This document shows positions 34,971-45,438 of a stretch of 64,000 bases of DNA, piece by piece. Position numbers and translations under genes: made by a program. The stretch covers positions 25,464,501 to 25,528,500 of the forward strand of contig OY754470.1 of assembly GCA_963575645.1 (NCBI GenBank), in the 5' to 3' direction. The first letter of the stretch is position 1. Every line of letters starts with the position of its first letter. Origin of the DNA: Xanthostigma xanthostigma (lineage: Eukaryota > Arthropoda > Insecta > Raphidioptera > Raphidiidae). Below the pieces are notes generated by a model. That model did no database searches. It worked only from the letters and a program-made list of their open reading frames with translations, and had not been told where the DNA came from.

Positions 34971-35300
34971 TGTGATAAATACGTTCAGTACGTACATAGA
35001 CATTTTGGTCCCATATCGCAGGAAAAGTGATACGTAGAAAAAAAAGTATAAGAACAGTTTTTGTAAACAATTGCATGATCTACAACTTTTGTCTGATCTA
35101 TTTTTAGATAACATTTACCGTTTACGAGAAAAGTGCAAACAACCGATACTTTTGACCTTTAACCTTGAATAAATTTTCAATCAGATGTAGAATCGATTGG
35201 GTTTTTGATATTTTTTTTATAATAGTGTACTTAAGACCTGTACCAATTTTCAGCTTTATGCGAATTACAATAAATTGAAATATTATTTTGACTGGGCTAT

Positions 35301-35600
35301 GTTATCGTTTGTATAAGTCTTGTATAAGTATTTTCTTTTGTTTTTAATTTGATCCACTCTGTATTATATTATAAAGGACGTCACAGACAATGCTTTGTAC
35401 ATCATTAATATAACCAGTTCACCAACTAAACTCTTACAAAAAGTGCAAGACAGCGCTGCAACTGCATCAGACTTCATAAATGCAAATCTGGGTGCATACA
35501 GACATGCGTTTTTTCAAGACTCCGGTGGTTTCTTATGAAGAAGTTTGTAGGTTATGTTGACAGCGACCCAGCTTATCGTTTTCATTAGCATTTTGTCATA
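35301..35600. other. Unassigned stretch
   Basis: No gene. Sequence from about 35600 onward belongs to the long Harbinger-like element that also appears inverted at 44236-45427. Confidence 0.4.
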
Positions 35601-37085
35601 TTTGTTATTATATTAAACACGCGAATAATATCATTGTATGTTAAACACATTTAAATATTATTTATACATACACAAACATTAATAACTATAAACACAAATA
35701 AAACTTAATAATAATATTCCTGACATTATTGTCTATTACAGTCTATTCTCTATGAGAACAAGCGCTTTTTAATTTTGCTAGTGTACTATTGCGCATCCAT
35801 ATTTGCCTAAGGTATGGTTTCGCTGGCGCGTCTGGCGACGGCGACTCGCAACTGCGGCCAGACGCACACGACTGCTTAAATCCGAAACCATGCATGTGGT
35901 TCCGCTCGAGTGTCTTAGACGCGGACGCATCCAGCCAGTTCGCAGCGTCTGCGACTCGACTGCTCTCTAGACCAGTCTAGACGCGCGGCTGTGCGATTTT
36001 TGGTCAAAATTTAAACGAAAAAGTCTCTAAATATTCTTTCGTCTTCTTTTAAATGATTAATAGGTAATTCATAATATCCTTCTTCTGTCCTCTTTAAAAA
36101 TATAGGTTGTACCTTACGCCTTTTCCGGAAAAATTTGAAGAACTAACATCTGCTCTTCCTACTGTTCTTCCTCTTCTAATAAAAGTAATTGTAGTAACAA
36201 ATTTTCATTATTCATATTAATAATAAACACTTGTTTTTCACTTTATAAGACGACTGAGTAGATTATTTTAGTCGTAGTGCGAGAACGAGACGCGAAGCCA
36301 GACGCGCCAACCAAACCACTTGTCACCGCGACCGGCGACTGCGTCTAAGACGAGACGACCAGTCGCCGTCGCCAGACGCGTCAGCGAAACCATACCTAAG
36401 AGAAAGAATGAATTGGCTGACGCGTCTTTCTCTCTTTCTCTTTCTGGCTTTGAAAACTAAAATGTGAAAAAACGGACATAACCCAATTGTTAGAAAGAAT
36501 TGAAAACAAATAAGCCTTCACTAAAAATTAGACATTTTTTCGTTTTTTTCAAAATTTACATGATAAATTTTGTAGGGCCTAATGATCGTGACGACCATTT
36601 GTCCCTGTCTCTTTCTACCGGAGTTTGGTTCACGCAGGCCAGACTAGCAGTACATTTATCCGAGTCGTTGTCTATGACAAACTAAACACCGCTGTACACG
36701 AGACTGGCTAGCGCGCTGGCTGTAGGATCGCATGCATGGTATACAAAATGGATTTCAAAATTAGACTATTTTTCGTGCTTGTTTGTTTCCTTGTTTTGAA
36801 CAAGAACCAATCAGGAAACAGTATCGTGTCACATGGGCGACACGGACAAACGCCCTCAAACAAATACGGCGTCATAGACCATAGTGTGTGCTTTGTTCAA
36901 AGACAATAAACGGTCATTTTTGTTAACATTCGAACTGTCCACACCAAATCAATCTACAGAGCCAGCTTCAAAAAACGCGTCACATAAAAGCCGTCACGAA
37001 ATTCATGGCTACAGCACGCTTGAAATATAGCAGCCAAATTTAGCAGCAAAACCAGCCTCGTGATCAAGGACCTTAAAGCTAGACA
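35600..37085 (-). mobile_element. Long Harbinger-like element, inverted copy, truncated
   Basis: Reverse-complement parallel of 44236-45427: TATTAAACACGCGAATAATA, GCGCATCCATATTTGCC, GAGAAAGAATGAATTGGCT and GATCGTGACGACCATTTGTC are shared. The terminal segment corresponding to the right end of the other copy is missing. Another Harbinger MITE (35811-36396) is inserted inside. Confidence 0.75.
35811..36396. mobile_element. PIF/Harbinger MITE nested in a larger element
   Basis: TIRs of about 36 bp with one mismatch start GGTATGGTTTCGCTG. TSD TAA at 35808-35810 and 36397-36399. The equivalent position in the paralogous copy (about 45089-45094, minus strand) is uninterrupted. GC-rich subterminal parts (GACGCG, GGCGAC words) flank an AT-rich core. 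No ORF. Confidence 0.95.
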
Positions 37086-37814
37086 GTCAACCGTAAGGAT
37101 TCTGTTTTTACCATTTTGGTCTGTTCTCCGATTTTTGTACAGAAACAGGATAATTTTGATGTAGACACAAACGCTTTTCTCTGACAAGTGCGGGTCTGTA
37201 CTAAGAGGGCAGAAAAAAGACTTCTCAAATCCAATTTGGTTCTGTATAGGTTATACGCGTGTATTTTATGTTGGTAGTACGAAACGCGGGAAAGGTAAAG
37301 CTTCTTTAGAACGTAGCGTCGTAACTAAACTTTGAAGGCTGTGAAAGCTTTTTGATGAGGAGTAAAGTGATAGTGGCTGCCTTAACAACATACTAAAGAG
37401 TTGTTCGCGTTGCGCCAGTGAAAAAAACAAACTCTAACCTACTCTGATCTTAATCTTGGCTCAATCACCGCACACGGCGGCCTCTCTGAATACGCACTGT
37501 GAATATTAGGTATAGTTGCTTCACTATTACTAACCGAGAAAAAAAAACTCCTTTAGTTTAATAAGTGTGAATGAGAGAGATAGCACAATGTAATCAGAAC
37601 ATTTTCGGTCTTGTCTCGAAACTGAGATATTCAACAATAGTCGATACAACAAAATTAGAGTTTAAAATAAAAAGAGGTAAAAAAACTTTTAAGTCAAACG
37701 CTTTTATTGTACAATCAATGACGTAAGATTTGAAACAAGATATAAAGAAATACACGAAGTCAAGCTAAATAAAAGCGTTTAATCAAAACATTCTTTTATA
37801 ACAATGTGAACTAC
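37086..37814. other. Gene-poor stretch
   Basis: No supported gene. 37220-37500 is less AT-rich but has no splice-flanked frame. Confidence 0.35.
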
Positions 37815-38002
37815 AAAGTAAAAAATAATTTTTAAATATCATGATTTTGTTCAACAGCGATAGGAAGTTCCCCAACTCAATATAAAATATTTTTTTGAAT
37901 AAGCAACAGCTTACTTAAAAAAATAGATTATATCGAGTTAGGGAACTTCCTGTCGCTGTTGAACAAAATCTTATTTTAAAAAAATATTTTTTACTTTTTA
38001 GT
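37815..38002. repeat. Hairpin element H2
   Basis: Arms 37815-37885 and 37930-38002 pair almost fully. The outer AAAGTAAAAAATA is the same as in H1 and H3; the inner TTTTGTTCAACAGCGA...GGAAGTTCCC is specific to H2. A smaller hairpin (AAGCAACAGCTT) forms the tip. Confidence 0.9.
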
Positions 38003-39000
38003 CGACATTGCTGTAAAACAGTTTTTATTTTTAAACTCTAATTTTAACTATAGGCCCCCCGACGGTTCACATTTTTGTTTTTAATATGTACATAAAAAAA
38101 ATCTAATTTACTTTTAAATTGTTGATTTCAATAATTTTGTGTCACTGAGTTTGATTATACTTGATAGTAAAAATGCCAATTCCATTTCTATATACCGGGT
38201 GTAGACAATATACGTTAGGATGGTCCTTATTCCTTAATTTCCATGGACTCATATGTTTCTACGTATATAAAAAAGAAAATGTAGCCAAAATTCCAAATCC
38301 CTATCTCAATTCTAGCCTCTGCTCCAAAAGCTATAGAATTTTTCAACTTAAATAAAAGGATTTTGATACTTTCTTTCCAATATAAAATGAAGTAAATATC
38401 ACACAATCGTTTTATCATTGTTACCTGACCTAAAGCTTTCAGGTCAACGATGATAAAATCTTCCTTTTAGTACATTTTAATAAAAGCGAGTTTTTAAAAG
38501 TTTTTTCAGTCTAATTTTATTTAAGTATAGTTTTGGCTAACGGTTTCATTAGTTATCCACTGCACAGTCTGTATATAATATCGAGTTTGACTCCCATGTA
38601 GAAAGTATAGTAGACATTGTCAGTCCAAAGGGAGTTTGGTTCGAAGTTGAATGAGTCTTTGGCCAACGGGACGCGATGCGAATAACTCTCTCTCTCTATG
38701 AACACTGAACACAACGGAGTAGATAGCCAAGGCACCTATCTACTTCCTACCTTATAGTCAGGGCCTTCACTTAATCAAAAAATGGTCAATTAATATTGTT
38801 AATTGATTTCTGCTAAACTTTGTTTAAACATTAGGTGTTTACGCATTTTATTTTTTTGTCTTTCGAGTTAGAAGTTTAAAGCTTTGAGGATTTGTAGATA
38901 TAATCGATAGGAAGACTCAACGTATCGTAAAATTGTTTTCATTTTGAGTATTTTTCATGTCATCAAAATACTCATGTTTCGCAACGTTATACTTTATTAA
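38003..39000. other. Gene-poor stretch with short inverted repeat
   Basis: 38410-38460 forms a hairpin (TTTTATCATTGTTACCTGAC facing AGGTCAACGATGATAAAA). The same sequence recurs at 40232-40330, along with GGTACATTTTAATAAAA. No gene seen. Confidence 0.55.
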
Positions 39001-39544
39001 TGGCCATATTCACCGAACGTAAATACTTATTTATTCGGTTGATTTGTTATTCAGGTAAGTATTCCTTTGAATAAATAGTGATAAATCAATTCACCAACCA
39101 TAATTATGTTAACGGCAAGTATAAATCTATTTTGTCTAATGGACGCCACATAGATCTTAATACCTAACCTATAAACGTGGAGTAATATTATTACAGTTTG
39201 GATTGTGAATTTATTTATGTGTTGTTTATTAACCTTTTGTGAAGTGTATATAAAATATTAGTTAGCGGAAGTTTCGTGTGCAATTGGGTTAAGATAAAAC
39301 ATTACTATTTTGTGAAACTTTTTTTTGACGTTTACACTAACGCCATCGGTCGGATTTTTCGGTGAACGTCAAAATATTCAACAAAAGGAGCAAGGAGTAC
39401 AGTGCAGTGTATATTTATTCTTTAACTGATTTTTCTACCTGATATTTTACTTGGTGAATTAAAAGTAAATTTTATTCTACCGAATAAATTTGTTCCAAGA
39501 TTAGGAACTTCTATCTTTAATATAGCGTTCGATGAATATGGGCA
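39001..39544. mobile_element. PIF/Harbinger MITE
   Basis: The ends TGGCCATATTCACCGAACG and CGTTCGATGAATATGGGCA are near-complementary over 19 bases, with TAA at 38998-39000 and 39545-39547. No coding region. Confidence 0.85.
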
Positions 39545-40858
39545 TAAGTGAGGTTAGGGCTACGACCTCTCCGCGTTTAATCGGAACCTGCAAAAATGCT
39601 CAGAAATTATCATGCAAATGAGAAATACGACTTTTAATGTCAAGCTGGTTCCAGCGAGAATTAACTAATAAATAATACAATTCGTGTTGAATAATAAAAT
39701 AGGCGGTAGAAGCTATTCGAGATATTTGATTATTGTCAGTCAAGTTAAATTTAATAAAAAAAATACTGTAAAGACAGTGTTTTATTTAAGCTTTAAGGAT
39801 CCAGCTTCGATATTGTTTTTTACAAGTTCTATTATTAATTGTCAGTCAATTTATATCAAATCTGTTAAGTCGATTTTGAATCACTTCCACTTGATCTAAG
39901 ATTAAGAAATTTTGCATATTTATGTAGTATCGATGACAATACAATAATTTGATAACAATGACGTGATGTCAGCTCACTATGCAACTTTTTAACAGCTTAT
40001 GATAGACGTACCGTGTTTGGGCTTGTTTCGATCGACAAACGATTCTAATGCTTAAAGAGTAGATGAATAAATTAGAAATAATAAACAATAACCAAAAACT
40101 CTTTTAAAAACAAACTTTTATTATGACGAAGAAAATAACAAACAATCAAATAAATTAAATCCTTGTTGGCCTAACCTAAAATCTTGTCGCGAGATATGTT
40201 TATACAACATTCATAATTTAAACTTCTCACGAAAAGCTTTTAGGTCAGGTCAACAATGATAAAATGATAATGTTTGATTGTTTATTTGCTCGATATGGTA
40301 CATTTTAATAAAATTTTACTTTTAAAACATTCTTTACTTTTTTTTTTCTCTTGATTTCCACGTCAGAGTTTTGTAAAAGTGGTAGCCCTAAGTGAGACCA
40401 CTACAATTACTATAGGTATATGAACGACGGCCCGACTGACCTTAATCCCAAGTTGCCGAGAGCCAATTATGTGTGGAAGTTAATAAAAGATACTTGTTGT
40501 CGAACTACACAACTGCTTTATATATAGAGAGAGAATCGTCCGCTTCACAATATACAACTACCCCACGAATGAACACACCCCTACTGGTGTGAATTTATTG
40601 TACTAATACAACAATGACGTCACTGACTCGTACTAACTTTATTTAATAATAAATCACTAGTCTAAATGTAATTAATCCGAAGCAAGAATACTAACCTATC
40701 CAAAAAGTTAACTTTCAGAAAAAACAAATAATTAGGATCTTTTAGAACAGAAAAATGTGAGCCGTCGTGGGATGCCTAGCAGATGTGAAACATAAATTCA
40801 AGCGAAATTCTAGTAACTAACGTCAATTTCCATCCATCTGCAGTAGTATATCAAGTAA
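39545..40858. other. Gene-poor stretch
   Basis: Holds a relative of the 38410 hairpin repeat (40232-40330) and a short inverted piece of the 12480/32635 repeat (40770-40850). 40380-40620 is unassigned and less AT-rich. Confidence 0.4.
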
Positions 40859-41544
40859 TGTTGCGCGCTCCCTGTTGGTACGACTATGGTTTCTGTGGAT
40901 TATTCTCGCAACATCAACAATGGAAAACAGGTAGCCAAAAAAAAAACAACCCGATCTTCATGGAATTGTCTAGAGAAGCCAATGCAGATAAAGAGAGGTT
41001 CTCGGCCCTTCTAGAAACTTCGACCAGGCGGAGGACGAAGCTATAAAATGCGAGCGGAGTCGTTGAAGTCAGTCAGTCAGTTGGTTAGTTGCAGCGCGTA
41101 CGTACAGTAGATTACAGATAGCTGTGTGACATAAATTGTTTAGTGTCGGTATAGTAAGACCGAGGTAGCTGCTAAGATAGAAAATAAATGAGCTGTGTAA
41201 ACCATTGAGTGCAATTATATAAATCTGGTTCTACATAAATAGCTTCTGTGTTGTAAATAATCGTGTGAGTATAGTTTATAGACAAGTGCGAATAAGTGTA
41301 CTAGATAAACTTCGGTGTGTTTGTGTGTTGTAAATGTTTTGTGTACATAATATTAGAACTGTATATTCTTCTGTTACTTATAGTTTTCTATTTTATTATT
41401 TAGAACTATTAGTTTTGTTTCTGTTAACGTTATTATTACTGTTTGTGAAAGAAGTAAGCTTTCGTTGTGTGTTTAACTGTTTTGTTAAACATTTATTATT
41501 GTAAATAAATAATTTCCACCACGGACTAGAACAGTTTTGTTACA
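40859..41544 (+). mobile_element. Solo LTR, copy 2
   Basis: TGTTGCG...TTACA ends and overall sequence match 16276-16923. The 4-bp TSD GTAA lies at 40855-40858 and 41545-41548. TATAAAA at 41042, TCAGT at 41069, AATAAA at 41504. No internal retroviral-type genes on either side, so this is a solo LTR left by LTR-LTR recombination. Confidence 0.88.
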
Positions 41545-41599
41545 GTAATATATATAACTAATAGTAAAATGATTAGGTATTTTCTTGATGTTGGCACAG

Positions 41600-41851
41600 G
41601 TCTATGACTGCCACGAAGTGAGGATGAAGAAGACGTTGAAAATACAGGAGTTGATTAATACGCGAGCTCTACTGTATAAAGACTTATTATTATATAATGT
41701 AATGTCTACAAGAAGATTTATATATCCCTCTGTACAGACTGCTGGGAATAATCTCAAAAGGATTAAAGCTTTTTACAGCAAACTACAACGTTCTGGAATA
41801 TTTTCCGGACTAATCATACATATTAGTATCTATATTGCATCTATTAAATAA
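41600..41851 (+). other. ORF / possible last exon after the LTR
   Basis: An AG at 41598-41599 (TTGGCACAG) precedes an open frame of 83 codons: VYDCHEVRMKKTLKIQELIN to SGIFSGLIIHISIYIASIK, then TAA. AATAAATAAATAG (a poly(A) signal) follows at about 41896. Codon use is more balanced than in the flanks. It may be a terminal exon, perhaps using the LTR 55 bases upstream as promoter, or chance. No family recognised. Confidence 0.25.
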
Positions 41852-42000
41852 CTACGAAAAAACAACAAACGGGCGGAAGAGAATTTACGTTTCAATAAAT
41901 AAATAGTTTTTGCATCAATCTTTTTATATTCTGTGAATTTGTTATCACAACGGAAAATAATCTGTGTAAAATGTAAACAGCGATATCTTTGGTAGATAAC

Positions 42001-42126
42001 TGATTCCAATTATAAAAAATAGAGAATAGTTACTTCTTACCACTTGTGGTAAGAAGTAACTATTCTCTATTTTTTATTAGATTCAAACCACAGTGCTCCT
42101 AATATTTTTGTTATGATTCCAATTAT
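42001..42126. repeat. Perfect 32-bp-arm hairpin between direct repeats
   Basis: Arms 42012-42043 and 42046-42077 are perfect reverse complements with a 2-base centre (GGTAAGAAGTAACTATTCTC in the right arm). The 13-mer TGATTCCAATTAT flanks the block at 42001-42013 and 42114-42126, like a target duplication around a 100-bp insert. Confidence 0.92.
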
Positions 42127-42530
42127 CTTTGCGCAAATCGACTTTTAATAGTGTATTTCGCTACAAGGGCAGAAAGTTTGAGATTCTTGTAGTGTGCGTC
42201 ATGACGCCCGAGGAGAGCCGAGGGCATCATGACGCGCAGTTCAAGGCTCTCAAACATTCTGCCCGTGTGGTGTATACTATTTTCATTCATACCTCGGTCG
42301 AAAGTACACTTATTAATTACATTAATTAATTACTTATTAGTTACAACAAAACACAGATTAATTCCAAGCAAGCAGCTTTGAGGTTATACGCAAAAACACG
42401 AATGTAATCCCACCAATGTTATGCATTGGTGGGATTACATTACATTACATACTATCTGCCTTAAAATTGATGCCGGAAGTACGTACTTTCGCCCGAGGTT
42501 TGAAGGAATATAAATTTTTAATGCGCGATT
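42127..42530. mobile_element. Palindromic element, related to 53536-53828
   Basis: TAGTGTATTTCGCTACAAGG...AGTTTGAGA faces TCTCAAACATTCTGCCC...GTGTATACTAT. A second part, GCCGGAAGTACGTACTTTCG with CCGAGG, follows. The same modules are at 53540-53600 and 53765-53825. A nested hairpin sits at 42401-42441. Confidence 0.7.
42401..42441. repeat. Perfect 18-bp-arm hairpin
   Basis: AATGTAATCCCACCAATG and its exact reverse complement around a 5-base loop (TTATG). Confidence 0.95.
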
Positions 42531-42695
42531 TACATTTTAGTGAACGTTTGGTCAGTTATTTGGATGAACCCTAAAAAACCAGGTTCTTTCTTAACGTAGA
42601 TAGATGACGAGAAAACAAAATTTATTTTTAAATATTCTTCAGCTGTCTGAAGTTTCTCTTAGAGAAAACTATCTATTAAATTGTTAATTATTATA

Positions 42696-42972
42696 GTCCG
42701 AGCTCCCACCGTAAAAACGTCAACTGGACAACACTACAATAATTTTATAAATATACCAGCGCTCGAATTTATGGTTTGCCACCGTTTTTTCAGCTGTCAA
42801 AAAAAAATAAAAAGTGCAACTGTTTATAAAAATTAAACTACCGAACACATTTCAGTGAATTTTAATAGGGTTCTAGTCTGATAGCAAACAAAGTAAATAA
42901 AATATAAACCAAATCTATCCGACCAAAATTGCGATCTGTAAAGCTCGGACGTACGTACGTACATACGTACAG
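42696..42972. mobile_element. Possible short TIR element and (GTAC)n
   Basis: GTCCGAGCT at 42696-42704 faces AGCTCGGAC at 42942-42950, giving 9-bp ends of a 255-bp segment without ORF. A GTAC tetranucleotide run directly follows (about 42949-42972). No TSD is readable. Confidence 0.4.
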
Positions 42973-43069
42973 ACCAACCGTCAAGTGCAGTTCGTGATTT
43001 TCAATTACAATTTCAGTATAGTGATTATAAACTCGACTCGATCTAAAAATGGTTCTGTTTTATAGAACA

Positions 43070-43350
43070 GAATCTCCTCTTTTTAACCGACTTCAACAAA
43101 AAGGAGGAGGTTCTATGTTCGTCTGTATATTTTTTTTTTTTATGTATGCTCACCGATTTCTGCGTCAATTATGGACCGATTTTCAATTTTTTTTTTATTC
43201 GAAAGAGTGCACCTCAGAGGTGGTCCCATCGGAACCAAGTCAGGATCTGATGATGGAATCCGGAGAAATCGAGGAAAACTCTCAAATTTCAAAGACACAC
43301 ATAATGTTTTTTATGTATGTTCACCGATTTTTAGTGTTAGATTAACACTA
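43070..43350 (+). repeat. Insect repeat, CCGACTTCAA...GGAGGAGGTTCT
   Basis: CCGACTTCAACAAAAAGGAGG followed by a T run, ATGTATGCTCACCG and later ATGTATGTTCACCG. I know this arrangement as a common interspersed repeat in moths and butterflies. It leads straight into hairpin H3. Confidence 0.7.
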
Positions 43351-43362
43351 AAAAGAAAAAAA

Positions 43363-43562
43363 TAAAATATTTTTAACAAAAAAATTGAACCGACTTCACA
43401 CTAAAAAGTAAAAAATAATTGCGTATTGAAATGTTTTGGAGTCGGTGTAGTTCTCGGAATAGATTTCATTTTGGCTGACACCGACTCCAAAACATTTCAA
43501 TACGCAATTATTTTTTACTTTTTAGTGTTAAGTCGGTTCAATTTTTTTGTTAAAAATATTTT
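43363..43562. repeat. Hairpin element H3
   Basis: Arms 43363-43448 and 43478-43562 pair nearly perfectly: outer AAATTGAACCGACTT, middle CACTAAAAAGTAAAAAATAA, inner TTGCGTATTGAAATGTTTTG and GAGTCGGTGT. The loop is about 29 bases. The middle word is shared with H1 and H2. Confidence 0.92.
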
Positions 43563-43639
43563 ATTAAAAAGCTGCAATTTGAATGGATTTTGTTTGAAAG
43601 TAATTTAGATATATATGTTACTTCTCGTATGAACGAAAG

Positions 43640-44235
43640 TCAGCTCTGACGAGCAAAGCGATAACGGAACACATACCGCTAGTATAACGGTATGTGCAAT
43701 TAGTTTGTCACATAATCTGTTAAATACACTAATAAAATTTCAGTAGTGTTTCCCAGTAGACTTTTGTACGGTGTGAGCTTGGACTATACGTTAATAAATC
43801 TGCTGAAACGATCGCATGCGATGTATTTTTCAGAGGACCTGATAAATTCAATTAGAGAGCCCGTTCGCGTACTAAAATGTGTTTAAAGTGAAAAAGTCCG
43901 TGTTGGCGAACGATTTCCATTCATTAAACCATGGAGTGGAAGACATATCTCCGGCAAACAACAAATGATATTAGCGTTGATGAAAATAAAGTCGAGATCC
44001 AGTTCGCTTCGAACCAATAGCTGATATATTATCGACGGAGCGGAAAGTTATCTTCCTTATTCGCAATTTGTCTGCCGAAACAAAGCTATAAAGATTGCGT
44101 TTTATTAAGGTACGCCTTACGTTGCTCATAAACAGCGAAGTGTATTAACAGTAAATGAAAAATTAAAGTGAAGCTTCCACTGTACAAAGAGCATTAAAAA
44201 AATATGCAGCATACTGATTTGAAAAAGTTATATGG
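43640..44235 (+). other. Repeat-free island with small ATG ORF
   Basis: The longest stretch here with no match to other parts of the window and GC above its neighbours. AAACCATGG at 43928 is a good start context. It opens a 28-codon frame, MEWKTYLRQTTNDISVDENK then VEIQFASNQ and a stop. A perfect 12-mer palindrome ATCGCATGCGAT is at 43811. It could be a 5' UTR or first exon. No splice partner. Confidence 0.25.
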
Positions 44236-45427
44236 TCGCTGTACACGAGAAACGCTGCTAGACTTGCCTACTAATTTTCTAGCGCTTGTTTTCTTGATTG
44301 CTGTTATGTGTTCGCGTTACACGAGACGTCTTTTCAAGCTTGTTTTGTGGATAGATACACAAACTATGGCATAGTGTTTGTTTGTGGGTGTTTGTTCATG
44401 TCGCCCGCGTGACAAGATACTGCTTCCTGATTGGTTCTTGCTCATACCTAACAGCGGACTTAGCAAGGAAAATAGCCCCTGTTCTAATTTTGAAATCCAT
44501 TTTGTATACCACGCATGCGATCCTACAGCCAGCGCGCTAGCTAGTCTCGTGTACAGCGGCGTTTAGTTTGCCATAGGCAACGACTCGGATAGATGGACTG
44601 CTAGTCTGGCCTGCGCGAACCAAATTCAGGTAGAATGAGACAGGGGCAAATGGTCGTCACGATCATTATAAGGCCCTACAAAATGTATCATGTAAATTTT
44701 GAAATAAACGAAAAAATGTCTAATTTTTAGTGAAGGTTTATTTATTTTAAATTATTTTTAACAATTAAGGGGTACACGGGAAGAAGGCGATTTGTCAGTA
44801 AAAATTCGAAATTAATTTTTTCTTGTAGCCTAAAGTCGTACCTTTCTGTTAGTGTATTCATTTTAGACAAGAATACGCTAGGTCAAAAGTTATAAGCGTT
44901 GAAAGAAATGGATCAGCAAGTAAAAGGCACGATCTTAAACTCTTCAAAATGCTCTCCTGCACAATTGACATTTTTTGACAAATCGCCTTCTTCCCGTGTA
45001 CCCTTCAATTGGGTTATGTCCATTTTTTCACATTTTAGTTTTCAAAGCCAGAGAGAGAAAGAGAGAGAGCCAATTCATTCTTTCTCTTACAGGCAAATAT
45101 GGATGCGTAATAATACATTAGCAAAATTAAAAAGAGCTTGTGCTCATAGAGAATCGACTGTAATAGAAAATAATGTCAGGAACATTATTATTAAGTTTTA
45201 TTTGTGTGTATAGTTATTAAATAATAATATATTATTATTATTAATGTTTGTGTATGTATAAATATTTAAATGTGTTTAAACATACAATGATATTATTCGC
45301 GTGTTTAATATAATTCTTGTGAGAGCTAGCAGGCGAGCTCCCAGTGACATCATATCCAGCTTCGTACCCAGCCTACCGGCCAGCAGAAGTCTCAGCAGCG
45401 TTGCTATAGTCTCGTGTGCAGCGGCCT
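44236..45427 (+). mobile_element. Long Harbinger-like element, uninterrupted copy
   Basis: The ends GGTCGCTGTACACGAG and CTCGTGTGCAGCGGCC are complementary to the GCTGCACACGA MITE family. The ~1.2-kb body is longer than the MITEs and matches 35600-37085 inverted. A 104-codon frame at 44899-45213 shows no transposase motif. TSD unclear. Confidence 0.75.
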
Positions 45428-45438
45428 TTACCCTAAAG

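Larger units (their letters stand above)
34136..35300. repeat. Foldback-family repeat, copy 2 (interrupted)
   Basis: The left arm (34136-34311) is the reverse complement of the right arm (about 34990-35165): CGTAAACGATAAATGTTATC faces GATAACATTTACCGTTTACG. The right arm continues to 35300 in parallel with 7385-7720. A hAT remnant separates the arms. Confidence 0.85.

Noticed and set aside
16276-41544. A single 25-kb LTR retrotransposon bounded by the two LTRs
   Set aside because: The interval contains no gag/pol sequence, no primer-binding site and many unrelated elements, and copy 2 has its own TSD. Two solo LTRs fit better.
44899-45213. 104-codon frame as a Harbinger protein
   Set aside because: No nuclease or MADF pattern, and the inverted paralogue at 35600-37085 does not keep the frame.
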